Assembly (NCBI RefSeq): GCF_001262605.1 | Contig: NZ_LGTC01000001.1 | Location: forward strand, 434,001-498,000 | Reading direction: 5' to 3' | DNA from: Pseudobacteroides cellulosolvens ATCC 35603 = DSM 2933 | Lineage (GTDB): Bacteria; Bacillota; Clostridia; Acetivibrionales; DSM-2933 | DNA: 64,000 nt | In this document: in pieces, positions 27,899-37,623 of the stretch | Position numbering within the stretch: the first letter of the stretch is position 1 | Layout: each line of letters begins with the position of its first letter | Notes under the pieces: generated by a model | The model's database searches: none | What the model saw: the letters and a program-made list of their open reading frames with translations, nothing else | What the model was told of the DNA's origin: nothing | Made by a program: the position numbers and the translations under genes

Positions 27899-30025
27899 AT
27901 GAAGAAAAAAGTTGAGAAAAAAAATGATAGTAAGATGTTTGGGAATAAACCAAACAAAATACTGGACGTTTTGAGGTTTATTAATGACTTTTTGGAAGAT
28001 AATTGGATTACAAGGAGATTCTTAAGAAATACCAAGATTAAAGTACGATTAATGGTGTCTTTTATAGCTTTATCAATAATCCCTCTCACCCTAATAGGTA
28101 TTTTTTCGTATTCATTGTCAAGCAATACCATCGACTCAAAGATCAGAACATACTCCAAGCAATTAATAAGGGAAACAGGCATAAAAACAGAGGATGTACT
28201 TGTGAAGTATAAAAACTACGCTATTGAAATGTCACTTTCTGCTGATGTTCAAAAGAAAATAGAAACAGTTTTATCTGGAGACGATTATAGCGGCTTCCAG
28301 GCTGTAAGTGAGCTAAATAATATTTTGCTTACAAAATTCTCATCACATAAGGAAGTATCCTTTGCTGCTATTTTGCTGGATAATGGGGAGATGGTAAAAT
28401 ATAACACTTCTGATTCTTTGAATAATGATGATACAGTAAAAAGGTTAAAAAAATTGGCCGATGATAATACTGAAGATTTTGCGTGGACAACTGAAACCTT
28501 GGATTCAAAACATAATTTAATTTGTCTAAGAAAAATCAAAGGAGTGTCATGGAGCAAGAATTTAGGGTATTTGCTTATTGGAATAAACAATGAAAATTTT
28601 TTGAATATATATAAGGACATAAATATCGGTGAAGGGTCAGAGTTGTTTGTATTGGACAAGAAAGGTAAAGTTATATCGTGTTCAAATAGCAGCCATCTTG
28701 GTAAGTTGTATGAAGACAAAGGCCTTATTGGAGAAATTGAAAAAGACAAACATGCTGAGCACATTTTTGATTATAACGATAGTATGGTTTCGTACAAGGA
28801 AATAAATGGAACGAATTGGTTTTTGGTTGGTAAGGTACCTATATCATTTATCAATGCAGAACCGAACAGGATAAAAAGTTCTTTGATTGTTTTTGTTATG
28901 GCTTGTCTCGGACTTTCACTATTCTTAGCTTACCTAATCTCGGGAAGTATATCAAGACCATTGGACAAGATGGTTAATATTATAAAAGAAGCGAAAAACG
29001 GAAACCTTGCTGTTGACATTAGAGACAACTATAAGGATGAAATCGCAATTGTTTCAGAAAATTTTAATGAAATGGCTGCAAATATCAGAAAGTTAATAGA
29101 ACAGGTTCGTTTTTTATCAGTAAATAATGTTTTAAAGAGCTCGGAATTAATAGCTGAATCTTCTAAACAATCTCATGTTGTATCAGAACAGATAGCAAAA
29201 GCTATTCAGGAGGTTGCAAGCGGTTCAGCCAATCAGGTTGAAGAGATTAACAGCACTGTATCCAATATGAATCAACTTGACGAGAGCTTTAATAAAGTTG
29301 AAGAAAATATGGTATCTGTATTTAATATGGTAACTAATACAAAAGAATTGAGTCATTATTCTTTAGATACTGTCAAAATGTTGAATGATAAGACTAATGA
29401 AACCTGTACTGCATCTAAAGAAGTAATTGATGACATTGTTGACCTGAATCAATATATGAGGCAAATTAAAAAAATTGTGGAGACAATCGTTGGTATTGCC
29501 AGCCAAACAAAACTTCTTGCACTTAATGCATCTATTGAAGCAGCAAGGGCGGGTGAAACAGGAAGAGGATTTGCAGTGGTCGCAGGTGATGTAAATAAGC
29601 TTGCACATAGATCAGAAGAAGCATCTACAGCAATAAACAATATTATTAATAATATTCAGGAGAAAACTCAGCATACAGTAGATATGGCGTATAAGGCAAA
29701 TCGTATTCTCGATGAACAGATGGGAGTAGTACGTGAAACAGACGACTCATTCCGTAAGATATATGATGCAATGTCAAGTATTTCCCTTTGCGTTGAAAAT
29801 GTATCTCAGTCACTTAATAAAGCAATAACTTCAAAGGACAAGGCAGTCAATTCAATAGAAAGCATTTCTGCACTGGCTAATCAAGCAGCTGTTTCAGCTG
29901 AGGAAGTAGCCGCTAGTACCCAGGAACAAATAGCAAGTTCGGAAGAGCTGGCACATTTCTCACAAGAATTAAATAACATGGCTCTTAAACTTGAAGAGGC
30001 AGTCGAAAAGTTTACGCTTAAATAA
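27899..30025 (+). CDS. Methyl-accepting chemotaxis protein
   Basis: A 708-residue membrane chemoreceptor. A ~50-residue basic cytoplasmic start leads to a first membrane helix near 54-74 (VSFIALSIIPLTLIGIFSYS). A ~245-residue extracellular double-Cache-like sensor follows, then a second helix near 326-347, a HAMP domain and a long helical signalling domain with the hairpin tip TKLLALNASIEAARAGETGR. The DVNKLAHRSEEA repeat matches the adaptation region. The next gene is a solute-binding lipoprotein with no transporter beside it, which could feed ligand to this receptor. Translation may be gated by the leader hairpin. Confidence 0.92.
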   Translation: MKKKVEKKNDSKMFGNKPNKILDVLRFINDFLEDNWITRRFLRNTKIKVRLMVSFIALSIIPLTLIGIFSYSLSSNTIDSKIRTYSKQLIRETGIKTEDVLVKYKNYAIEMSLSADVQKKIETVLSGDDYSGFQAVSELNNILLTKFSSHKEVSFAAILLDNGEMVKYNTSDSLNNDDTVKRLKKLADDNTEDFAWTTETLDSKHNLICLRKIKGVSWSKNLGYLLIGINNENFLNIYKDINIGEGSELFVLDKKGKVISCSNSSHLGKLYEDKGLIGEIEKDKHAEHIFDYNDSMVSYKEINGTNWFLVGKVPISFINAEPNRIKSSLIVFVMACLGLSLFLAYLISGSISRPLDKMVNIIKEAKNGNLAVDIRDNYKDEIAIVSENFNEMAANIRKLIEQVRFLSVNNVLKSSELIAESSKQSHVVSEQIAKAIQEVASGSANQVEEINSTVSNMNQLDESFNKVEENMVSVFNMVTNTKELSHYSLDTVKMLNDKTNETCTASKEVIDDIVDLNQYMRQIKKIVETIVGIASQTKLLALNASIEAARAGETGRGFAVVAGDVNKLAHRSEEASTAINNIINNIQEKTQHTVDMAYKANRILDEQMGVVRETDDSFRKIYDAMSSISLCVENVSQSLNKAITSKDKAVNSIESISALANQAAVSAEEVAASTQEQIASSEELAHFSQELNNMALKLEEAVEKFTLK

Positions 30026-30070
30026 GGTAAATTCTATAGCTTATTATATTCTGCTAATTGCTGAAAAAAA

Positions 30071-30099
30071 TTAAAAGTGATGAATCCAAGCACTTTTAA
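30071..30099 (+). terminator. Weak terminator-like hairpin
   Basis: TTAAAAGTG (30071-30079) pairs with CACTTTTAA (30091-30099). The T-run is poor, so read-through into the binding-protein gene is possible. Confidence 0.45.
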
Positions 30100-30152
30100 T
30101 ATAGCTATTGTGGAATATTTTAAATAAACCCAAAAAACCAGGAGGCTAAAAT

Positions 30153-31757
30153 ATGAAAAAGTTTTTTTCAAAAGCAATTTGCTTTACTATTATGTTAATG
30201 TTGTTAAGTTCAACTGTTGGCTGCGGCTCGGGAACCTCAAATGAAGGTGATAATGGTGCAAAAGTTAATGATAGTACAGAACAAGATGTTTCTAAAAAGA
30301 ATAAAGGACCGCAAGTAGAACTTAAAGTTGCTGTTTTTGACAGAGGGACTAAGGGTTATGTAGCAGATAACAATTTTCAAACAAAATGGATACAGGAAAA
30401 GTTCGGCGATCCCAACAACATAAAGGTAACATTTGTACCCATCCCAAGGGCACAGGAAGTTGACAAGCTAAAGGTGCTTATGGCTTCAAACCAGGCTCCA
30501 GATATATGTTTTACATATACCGATAGTGTAGTTGTGGACTTTGCCAAGAATGGCGGACTTACCGATTTAACAGAATTAATTGATAAGAATGCACCTAACT
30601 TAAAGAAATTCCTAGGCGAAGATTTGCTTAGCTACGGAAGATGGGATAATATTCAATATGCTGTTCCTGCAAAAAGAGTAATGGTAGCAGCTGAGTCAAC
30701 TTTTATAAGAAAAGACTGGTTGGACAAGGTTGGTTTGCCTGTTCCGAAAACAACAGATGAATTCTATAATGCAATGAAGGCATTCAAGGAAAAGGATCCT
30801 GGAAAGCTGGGAGGCAAAGTAATACCTTATACATTTGCTGTTGATCCTAATAATTTAATGTGGGGCGTCAGTCCTTTGTTAGATTCGTTTAAGGAGAAAA
30901 TATCCGAGGAAGATACTTACAGCCTCCCAAACTGGTTAGTGCCAGGATTTAAGGAAGGTATGAGATTTTTAAACAAGATGTATAATGAAGGACTTTTAGA
31001 TCCTAAGTTTGCTACAGATGACGGAAAACATAATGATGATAATATAAGCAAAGGGCTGGCAGGAGCATTCATACATACATTTGATTTGACTTATAGGGCA
31101 GGAAGCTTTTCAGACAAGATAAAAACCGTTGCTCCAGAAGGCCAGTATATTCCTATTGACCCATTTGTAAATAAAGAAGGAAAACACTTGAAATTTAAAT
31201 TTAATCCTAACGGCTTATTTATAATAGTACCAAAGACAAGTCAAAGAGCAGCTGAAGCGATAAAATATCTTGAGTGGATGGCGGATCCTGAAGTTTTATT
31301 CTATTTGCAAAATGGAGAAAAAGGTGTCCATTATTTAGATGAAAAAAATGGAATACCTGTAAATATTATTCCGAATGATAAGCTTGCTGATGATAATAAG
31401 GCGAACTTTATCGATTTGTCAATTATCGTTAACGGTAAGGAATTTGGAAGTGAGGATAAGAATGTAGAAGCTGCTTCTTATGGTTTCCCAGGATATGAAG
31501 AGCTTTACAAACAAGCATATAGTGCTGCCATGAATGATGCAAGTTTTATGCCGCACTTAGACAGGGCTATCGAATCAAAAGCAAAATACAGTAAAGTATT
31601 GGGAGAAAAGGAAGTAGAAACATTCATAAAAACAATAACTTGTAAGCCTGCAGAGTTTGACAAAACTTACGATACTCTTATACAGGAATACTTAAAAGCA
31701 GGTGGTCAGCAAGTAATTGATGAAACAAGAGCCGCATATAAGGCGATGAAAAAATAA
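30153..31757 (+). CDS. Orphan extracellular solute-binding lipoprotein (family 1, sugar-type)
   Basis: A 534-residue ABC solute-binding protein. The signal peptide ends in a lipobox around Cys25 (STVGCGSG). The mature part shows the family 1 layout: a VELKVAVFDRGT start, ASNQAPDICFTY, PAKRVMVAAESTFIRKDWL and a C-terminal helix repeat region. The size and LplA-like features suggest an oligosaccharide ligand. AGGAGG precedes ATG 30153. There is no permease or ATPase nearby, so it may work with a remote transporter or pass ligand to the adjacent chemoreceptor. Confidence 0.85.
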   Translation: MKKFFSKAICFTIMLMLLSSTVGCGSGTSNEGDNGAKVNDSTEQDVSKKNKGPQVELKVAVFDRGTKGYVADNNFQTKWIQEKFGDPNNIKVTFVPIPRAQEVDKLKVLMASNQAPDICFTYTDSVVVDFAKNGGLTDLTELIDKNAPNLKKFLGEDLLSYGRWDNIQYAVPAKRVMVAAESTFIRKDWLDKVGLPVPKTTDEFYNAMKAFKEKDPGKLGGKVIPYTFAVDPNNLMWGVSPLLDSFKEKISEEDTYSLPNWLVPGFKEGMRFLNKMYNEGLLDPKFATDDGKHNDDNISKGLAGAFIHTFDLTYRAGSFSDKIKTVAPEGQYIPIDPFVNKEGKHLKFKFNPNGLFIIVPKTSQRAAEAIKYLEWMADPEVLFYLQNGEKGVHYLDEKNGIPVNIIPNDKLADDNKANFIDLSIIVNGKEFGSEDKNVEAASYGFPGYEELYKQAYSAAMNDASFMPHLDRAIESKAKYSKVLGEKEVETFIKTITCKPAEFDKTYDTLIQEYLKAGGQQVIDETRAAYKAMKK

Positions 31758-31833
31758 TAAAGATAAATTGTTTTTTGGTTAATAATAGCATAAATTGAGT
31801 GAAATTCCTCAAGTATTAATCATAAAACTACAT

Positions 31834-31876
31834 AAAATATCTTTGTAAAAGTATTTTGCTTTTACAAAGATATTTT
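31834..31876. terminator. Intrinsic terminator
   Basis: An 18-bp perfect stem, AAAATATCTTTGTAAAAG (31834-31851) with CTTTTACAAAGATATTTT (31859-31876), with A/T-runs on both sides. It separates the binding-protein gene from the DUF1540 gene. Confidence 0.85.
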
Positions 31877-31914
31877 ATTGGAAATTTTAGTATATGATTA
31901 AAGGAGGAGCTAAA

Positions 31915-32091
31915 ATGGCTAGCTGTCAAAGAATACTTTGCTCTGTAGGAAGCTGTATTTATAATAAAGATAAGGATAACCTTTGTACTTTAGATGCAAT
32001 TCAGGTTAGTGCTGCTGCAAAGTCAGACAGTGGTGCACCTTATGATGAAACATTATGTGCAAGCTATAAAGCTCAAGTAGAGAAGAAATAG
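31915..32091 (+). CDS. DUF1540 domain protein
   Basis: A 58-residue cysteine-containing protein. The DUF1540 pattern is visible: C-x4-C-x5-C-x-YN, then NLCTLDAIQV and a final ETLCASY. Cysteines may bind a metal; members are common in spore-forming clostridia and often linked to sporulation, but their role is unknown. ATG 31915 has AAGGAGGAG upstream, so I start there and not seven codons earlier. It is flanked by terminators, so it is monocistronic. Confidence 0.8.
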   Translation: MASCQRILCSVGSCIYNKDKDNLCTLDAIQVSAAAKSDSGAPYDETLCASYKAQVEKK

Positions 32092-32106
32092 AATAAGTAT
32101 TAAGTA

Positions 32107-32158
32107 AAGAAGTCTGGTTTCATATTTATTTATGGAATCAGACTTCTTTTATTTTTTA
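32107..32158 (+). terminator. Intrinsic terminator
   Basis: AAGAAGTCTG near 32107 pairs with CAGACTTCTT near 32139, followed by TTATTTTTT. It ends the DUF1540 transcript. Confidence 0.8.
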
Positions 32159-32228
32159 ACAAATGAAAATCTCTCCAATAAATGATAAAATTATATTAAG
32201 ATTTTACATTTGTTTTAGGGGGATATGT

Positions 32229-33409
32229 ATGAAAAGGGTAACAATTATTATAATCTTTATATTTTGTATAAACCTGCTGGCATTGCCATCAACTATTGCC
32301 TCAGCAGGTACACCGGGAACTGTAGAAGGCGAAATCCATTATGGCTATGCAACCTATTACGGGGGAGGATATGAGGGCGGATGCTGCATGCTTGATCCTG
32401 TTTCAAAGGATTACTTTGTTACTGCACTAAATATATTTGATTTTGATACTGCTCGGATGAGCGGAGCCTATCTCGAAGTTACCGGACCGTTGGGAAAGAT
32501 CAACGTATTGGTCACAGACCTATTACCTGAAGGCCAAAAAGGTGATTTGGATCTTAATATAGATGCATTTCCCCATGTAGCCAACCCTATAGACGGAAAA
32601 GTACCAATATCATGGAGGATAATACCTCTTGATACCGATGGACCTGTGCAATATAAGTACAAGGAAGGCAGTTCTGCGTTTTGGATTGGGGTTCAGATCA
32701 GAAATCATAGATACCCTGTTGATAAATTTGAATACATGGACAAAGATGGCAAATTTGTTGAAATTCCACGCAGAAATTATAACTATTTTGAAACTAGAGA
32801 TATGGGGCCGGGCCTTATACATTCAGGGTTACAGACATATATGGGCAGGAATTTACAGATAAGGACATTCCATTTACAGGAAGTGAGACGATTGTGTCAG
32901 GTACAAAACAATTCCCAATCCGTCAAGATAATATGAATAAATATTATTCAATAAACGGGTCAATAAAGCCGAGTGTTGATGTTTCCAATACAGCACTTAA
33001 TGAAGGATTTAAGGTAAGTATACGTGGTACCTCTTTATCTGCCACAACAGACAGCAATGGAAATTTTACAATTGATAGTATTCCCGAAGGTACAAATACA
33101 GACATTATAATAACCAAATCCTCATTCCTTACAAGAAATATAGCATTGGGAAAGATAACATCAACTATATCGGTTAAAAGTCCCATAGTTATGTGGGCTG
33201 GAGATATAGAAGTCAATAATGTTCAGGATGGTGCCATAAATATGTTGGATGTTATTGAGGTTGCAAAATTATATAATGCTGTGCAAAATGACTTGAAATA
33301 TAATCAAAAGGCTGACCTCAATAGAGATGGAAGAATCAACCTTGCAGATATTGTTTTGATTGCAAAAAACTTTAATAAAACCTCAAAAGATTATTTAGAT
33401 ATACAGTAG
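32229..33409 (+). CDS. Bacterial expansin with C-terminal X-module and type II-like dockerin (one-base frame break)
   Basis: From ATG 32229 (AGGGGGA upstream) a signal peptide is followed by an expansin core. The double-psi barrel domain has YATYYG, GGCCMLDP, a TALN-x4-D motif and VLVTDLLPEG with the key Asp. The second, CBM63-like domain follows (VQYKYKEGSSAFW). At ~32813 the frame breaks: one missing C in GGGCCT; the other frame continues PYTFRVTDIYGQEFTDKDIPF. With the base restored the protein is 393 residues and ends with an X-module (SINGSIKP, GFKVSIRG) and a dockerin (DLNRDGRINLAD). Expansins loosen cellulose without hydrolysis; the dyad would dock it to the cellulosome. Confidence 0.85.
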
Positions 33410-33411
33410 TA

Positions 33412-33452
33412 TATTAAAAGTGCTAATAATCTTAAATTTATCACTTTTAATA
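33412..33452. terminator. Bidirectional intrinsic terminator
   Basis: TATTAAAAGTG (33412-33422) pairs with CACTTTTAATA (33442-33452). It lies between the convergent expansin and Fn3/stalk-domain genes. Confidence 0.7.
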
Positions 33453-33475
33453 CTGTATTATTGAAATACATGGGA

Positions 33476-34987
33476 TTAGGGGGTATAACCGACGCACAGG
33501 GTTTTTCCTTCTTTGACCCATTCTGTTTTCATACCTAGAGCCTTTAAGAGTGTGTCTATTTCCACATTCATTGTATCGCCGTTCATATAAGGCGGATTTG
33601 TAAATTTATACAGTTTTCCGTCAAAGGTGAAGTCGGTGCTGCCATTGTGCAAGGTACAGGACTTCCCATTCCATTTTATAAGAGCTGATTTGTTGTTAGC
33701 ATCCAATGTAATTTCCCCGCCAAAAGCATTTCCTATTGATGTTATTAGAGGCACCGTAAGTTTACCGTTTAAAATCCTTGAATATTCATTTGTCATATCA
33801 TAATCAGGTTTTTTCTCAAATATGTTAAAATCCCAGCTACCAAGCTTATTTCTTATCCTGGTAAGTTGTAATTTTGATGGCTTCATTTCAATTAATGCCA
33901 CTCCATCGGGGAAGAAATTATCGTATTGGCTTATGGTTTCTTCATGATTATCGGCAAAGACAGCTTTAACTATGTATGAAAAAGCTCTAAGAGATGGGAT
34001 TCCTGCATCAACATATTCATTGTTATTAAGAGGAGCTTCATTGATTTTTATAAAGTCTGATGAACCCGGTATTATTTTTCTATAAATATTGTAGCCTGTA
34101 ATATCTTTGGAGTCTATGTAATTCCATGAAATCCTGTTACCGTTATCAATCTCGTCAATTTTTGGGGTAAAGGAAAGGTTGGCAAAATCCCCTAGATCGC
34201 ACCAACTTCCAGGACCTTTGCTTGAAAGCCAGTTTTTTGAATCAGATCTTCGCCATTTCATTTCACATTCCTCGGAATCACTTGATATGCGAACTTCAAT
34301 TTCTCCGGATATAGAAGTTCCTGTTTTTATGGTTTCTATAAATTTACCATTAATAACGTATCCATAAGTGTCTTCATATTTTATAACGCCTTCAAAGCTG
34401 CCGTTGTTAAATTCGTATAATCCCTTTACATTATTTCCCTGTCTTATAAGGTTGAAACTTCCAACGGGTGTTAAATAAGCTCTATCTAACACGTTCAGGT
34501 GGTCATCAATAGTATTGTCATGAATCTCTTGTGTTACTATCAGTTCGTTGCTTTTTGCAAGAACTGATTTTGATGCTTCATCAACCAATTCAAAATGCCA
34601 GCTTGCCTTTTGGTTAGGCGTAAGGAATTTAAAAGAGCCGCTGCTTTTATACCAAATGCACCTTCTGGAAATTGGATATGTATCAGATGATTTTTTCAAT
34701 AGAAGATAGCACCTTTTATCGGTTGGTATATTTTCTAGACTTACTTCTATGATATCACCTGGTTTATAATTGCCTTGGGCATACTCCAGCTTTATTGCTA
34801 AATCTTTAGCAGTATTTGTAGCGGTACTAGCTGGTATGTTTTTTGCAGCATCTGTAGCTGTATAATTAACCGCTGATTTAACAGAATTATTAACTGTATT
34901 AGGAGATGTTTTACCCCAAATCAGTAAAATTCCTGCTAAAATAACTAATGAAAATATCAAGATGGTATTATATTTTTTATTATCCAT
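33476..34987 (-). CDS. Membrane-anchored protein with fibronectin III and copper-amine-oxidase-like stalk domain
   Basis: A 503-residue extracytoplasmic protein. One N-terminal membrane helix (ILIFSLVILAGILLIW) acts as signal or anchor, followed by an Ala/Thr-rich linker. The middle contains beta-rich domains and an Fn3 module (ISWNYIDSKDITGYNIYRK to FSYIVKAVF). The C-terminus is a copper-amine-oxidase N1-like stalk domain (MNVEIDTLLKALGMKTEW), which in clostridia binds cell-wall material and not copper. The ATG at 34987 has AGGAGAACT upstream. No catalytic motif is visible, so it is probably a wall or substrate adaptor. Confidence 0.7.
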   Translation of the reverse strand: MDNKKYNTILIFSLVILAGILLIWGKTSPNTVNNSVKSAVNYTATDAAKNIPASTATNTAKDLAIKLEYAQGNYKPGDIIEVSLENIPTDKRCYLLLKKSSDTYPISRRCIWYKSSGSFKFLTPNQKASWHFELVDEASKSVLAKSNELIVTQEIHDNTIDDHLNVLDRAYLTPVGSFNLIRQGNNVKGLYEFNNGSFEGVIKYEDTYGYVINGKFIETIKTGTSISGEIEVRISSDSEECEMKWRRSDSKNWLSSKGPGSWCDLGDFANLSFTPKIDEIDNGNRISWNYIDSKDITGYNIYRKIIPGSSDFIKINEAPLNNNEYVDAGIPSLRAFSYIVKAVFADNHEETISQYDNFFPDGVALIEMKPSKLQLTRIRNKLGSWDFNIFEKKPDYDMTNEYSRILNGKLTVPLITSIGNAFGGEITLDANNKSALIKWNGKSCTLHNGSTDFTFDGKLYKFTNPPYMNGDTMNVEIDTLLKALGMKTEWVKEGKTLCVGYTP

Positions 34988-35510
34988 AGATAGTTCTCCT
35001 GTATATTTAAAGTCTGGTATGCCATATATTGGCCGTTGTATCCCAAGTTTTGATATCAAACCCAATTAATTAAATTATAACAGTATTTCTATCAAATTAA
35101 TAGTCAGTAGAGGGACAATTTACTTTGTCTTTCGGCTTTTAAGCAAAAAGAAATGATGGAGATATAATTTCAAATAAAAAACATATATTTATTTTAGTAT
35201 GCTGCCATTAGTCTCCTTATGAACTTTGATTATGATTTCAGACAAATGTTTTATGAATCTCTTTAAAGCTTTTTTTTGCTCGTTATTCATGATAGATGAT
35301 TCCTTATAATAACTTCTACTAAAGTATATTTGGTAATGACTCAAATATAACTTCTGATACAAATTTCCCGCATGTGTTGGCTTCACTCATCAACACCCGC
35401 ATAAAAATTGGAAGGAATACTTTAGTCATTCCTTAATAAAACGAAAGTCCAATAAACAGTGTTAATATTATTTTCATAGAAGAACATCCATATATAGGGA
35501 GGGATATTAC
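34988..35510. other. Intergenic region before the serine recombinase
   Basis: It is AT-rich. It contains a possible 33-residue minus-strand ORF (separate entry) and a small hairpin, AAGGAAT/ATTCCTT at 35412-35434, which sits ~75 bases before the recombinase and may be a regulatory or attachment-type element. Nothing else is evident. Confidence 0.5.
35189..35290 (-). CDS. Possible 33-residue small protein
   Basis: ATG 35290 has AAGGA about ten bases upstream. The product (MNNEQKKALKRFIKHLSEII to the Lys-rich end) is one amphipathic basic helix. It could be a small regulatory peptide or chance. Confidence 0.3.
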   Translation of the reverse strand: MNNEQKKALKRFIKHLSEIIIKVHKETNGSILK

Positions 35511-36983
35511 CTGAAATCCGATAATAATCAGCTAGCAGCTTTATACGTGCGTGTCAGCACAGAAGAACAAGCCAAAGAGGGGTACTCAATATCGGCTCAG
35601 ACAGATGTTTTGACTGCGTATTGCAAGCTATACAGCATGAATATTTACAAGGTGTATAGTGACTTAGGCATGTCAGGAAAAAGTATCGAAGAGAGAGCTG
35701 GGCTCAATGAGCTTTTGGATGATGCTGAAAAAGGTTGCTTTGTATATGTAATTGTGTGGAAAATAAGCAGGCTTTCAAGGAGCTTGAAAGACCTTTTGCT
35801 CCTGGTCGACAGGTTTGAAAACAAAGGTATATCATTTATAAGTTATTCAGAGAAGTTTGATACATCAACTCCGGTAGGGAGAATGACACTACAAATTCTG
35901 GGGAGTATTGCGGAATTTGAGAGAAATACCATTGTTGAGAATGTTAAGCTTGGATTAAGGCAGAGAGCAAAGGAAGGAAAATGGACAGGGAACCATGTTT
36001 TTGGGTATGATAATGTGGATAAGGAAATTGTAATAAATGAGAATGAAGCTGAATTGGTAAAAAGGATATACGAAATGTATGTGGAAGAAAATTTGGGTTT
36101 CAGGAAAATTGCTGACACATTGAACACTCAAGGATACAGGACTAAAAGAAACGGGATGTTCGGCCATGATTATATAAGAAGAATACTTACCAATCCGGTT
36201 TATATTGGGCGTGTAAGGCACCAGATGAAGGATGGAAAGGAATATTATGAAGTTAAGGGAATTCATGAGCCCATCATTTCAAAGGAGCTATTTGAGAGAG
36301 TCAAGGATAAAATAAATAAACACACAAGGACCCGATTAAAAGTAAGAAACATCCATGCTTTGGCAGGATTGTTGAGATGCTGCAATTGCGGTTCTAATAT
36401 GATAGGCAGCTTTAGTAATGCTAACGGCAGGGTGTACAGGTATTATAAATGCAGCAAATACCACAGACAGGGAGGGACTGCCTGTACTTCATATATGATA
36501 AATGCAGACAGGATTGAAGAGGAAGTTTTAAAAAGGGTAGGTGAAATAGTTAAAAAAACAGTGATTATAGATATGGTAGCAGAAGAAATATGTAACGTGA
36601 CTTATGATAGGGGAGAGATGAATGTTAAAGAATTGGAAAAGATAGATAATGAACTGGGGAGATTGACAATCCTAAAAAACAAATATTTTAAACTGTTTGA
36701 AAATGATAAGGTTGACCCTGTAATGTTTGCCGACAGGTTGGATGAAATACGAGAACAGATGGAAGACTTAAAAAAAAGGAAAATAGAAGTCAAAAATCAA
36801 AGAGACAAAACTCATTTGGATATAACGAGTACCGAGATTGAAGGATATATTAGATCTTTTGACAAGGTTTTGGAATATGTTTCTTCTGAAGAAAAAAAGG
36901 AATTACTGCATTATATGATTAAATCAATTGAGCTTGATGAAGAGAAAAAAATCAGGAATATAGACCTGCGATTTCCAATTTAA
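35511..36983 (+). CDS. Large serine site-specific recombinase
   Basis: About 490 residues with the three standard parts: a resolvase catalytic domain (ALYVRVSTEEQ with the nucleophile Ser; later SRLSRSLKDL), a recombinase domain with DNA-binding helices, and a zinc ribbon (LRCCNCGSNM to YYKCSKYHRQGGTAC) followed by a coiled coil. No ATG fits. GGGAGGG lies eight bases before CTG 35511, which is in frame and aligned with the usual family start, whereas GTG 35547 would cut off the first strand. There are no phage genes around it, so it may drive excision of a remote element, as in sporulation. Confidence 0.85.
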   Translation: MKSDNNQLAALYVRVSTEEQAKEGYSISAQTDVLTAYCKLYSMNIYKVYSDLGMSGKSIEERAGLNELLDDAEKGCFVYVIVWKISRLSRSLKDLLLLVDRFENKGISFISYSEKFDTSTPVGRMTLQILGSIAEFERNTIVENVKLGLRQRAKEGKWTGNHVFGYDNVDKEIVINENEAELVKRIYEMYVEENLGFRKIADTLNTQGYRTKRNGMFGHDYIRRILTNPVYIGRVRHQMKDGKEYYEVKGIHEPIISKELFERVKDKINKHTRTRLKVRNIHALAGLLRCCNCGSNMIGSFSNANGRVYRYYKCSKYHRQGGTACTSYMINADRIEEEVLKRVGEIVKKTVIIDMVAEEICNVTYDRGEMNVKELEKIDNELGRLTILKNKYFKLFENDKVDPVMFADRLDEIREQMEDLKKRKIEVKNQRDKTHLDITSTEIEGYIRSFDKVLEYVSSEEKKELLHYMIKSIELDEEKKIRNIDLRFPI

Positions 36984-37088
36984 AAGCCTGTTCCATTAAA
37001 AGCCTGTCACCATAAAGATATCCAACTATAAAGTTAAATATGCTGCAGTCAGATATATTTATGCAACAAGGACATGGTCAATTGATCT

Positions 37089-37607
37089 CTATTTATTAAC
37101 GAATATTATATTACTATATACACCGTTATTAGGCATAACTACTCTTTTGTTGTCATCAGTTTCGAGAATTGTATATAGTACCTGTATTTCTTTAACTTTT
37201 CCGTTTAAATCCTGGGATTTAATTCTGTCTCCAACATCAAATGGCCTGAACAAGAGTATGAGTACGCCTGCTGCAAAATTTGCAAGAGTTCCCTGGAAAG
37301 CAAGTCCGATAGCTAAGCCTGCCGCTCCAAACAATGCTATAAACGACGTCATTTCTATACCTATCAAAGCTAGAACAGAAATAACTAATATTAACTTTAG
37401 TGCAATGCTCAAAAGTGAAGATAGGAAAGTTATAAGGGTTGCATCATCATATGCTTTTGACAGGACTTTTTTTGATGCATTAACTAATAGTTTAATAAGG
37501 TACAGTCCTATTATTAAGACAGCAGCACCAATTAAAATCTTACTTCCAATAGAAATAAGTAAATTATATAAATATTCAGAAGTGATATACTTTTCTAAAA
37601 AGTTCAT
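37089..37607 (-). CDS. Minimal MscS-type mechanosensitive channel A
   Basis: A 172-residue membrane protein. Three helices are followed by the MscS pore signature (GLAIGLAFQGTLANFAAGVLIL) and a short beta domain (DVGDRIKSQDLNGKVKEI, with VVMPNNGVYSNIIF). The protein ends there, without the large C-terminal alpha/beta vestibule of E. coli MscS. AAGGAGGAG precedes the ATG. It lies just after a second copy, 17 bases apart. Such short forms gate ion or small-solute release on osmotic downshift. Confidence 0.85.
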   Translation of the reverse strand: MNFLEKYITSEYLYNLLISIGSKILIGAAVLIIGLYLIKLLVNASKKVLSKAYDDATLITFLSSLLSIALKLILVISVLALIGIEMTSFIALFGAAGLAIGLAFQGTLANFAAGVLILLFRPFDVGDRIKSQDLNGKVKEIQVLYTILETDDNKRVVMPNNGVYSNIIFVNK

Positions 37608-37623
37608 AAGGCTCCTCCTTTAA

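Noticed and set aside
36990..37020. Direct repeat TTAAAAGCCTGT after the serine recombinase
   Set aside because: Two short copies only; no matching copy was seen upstream, so an attachment site is not supported.
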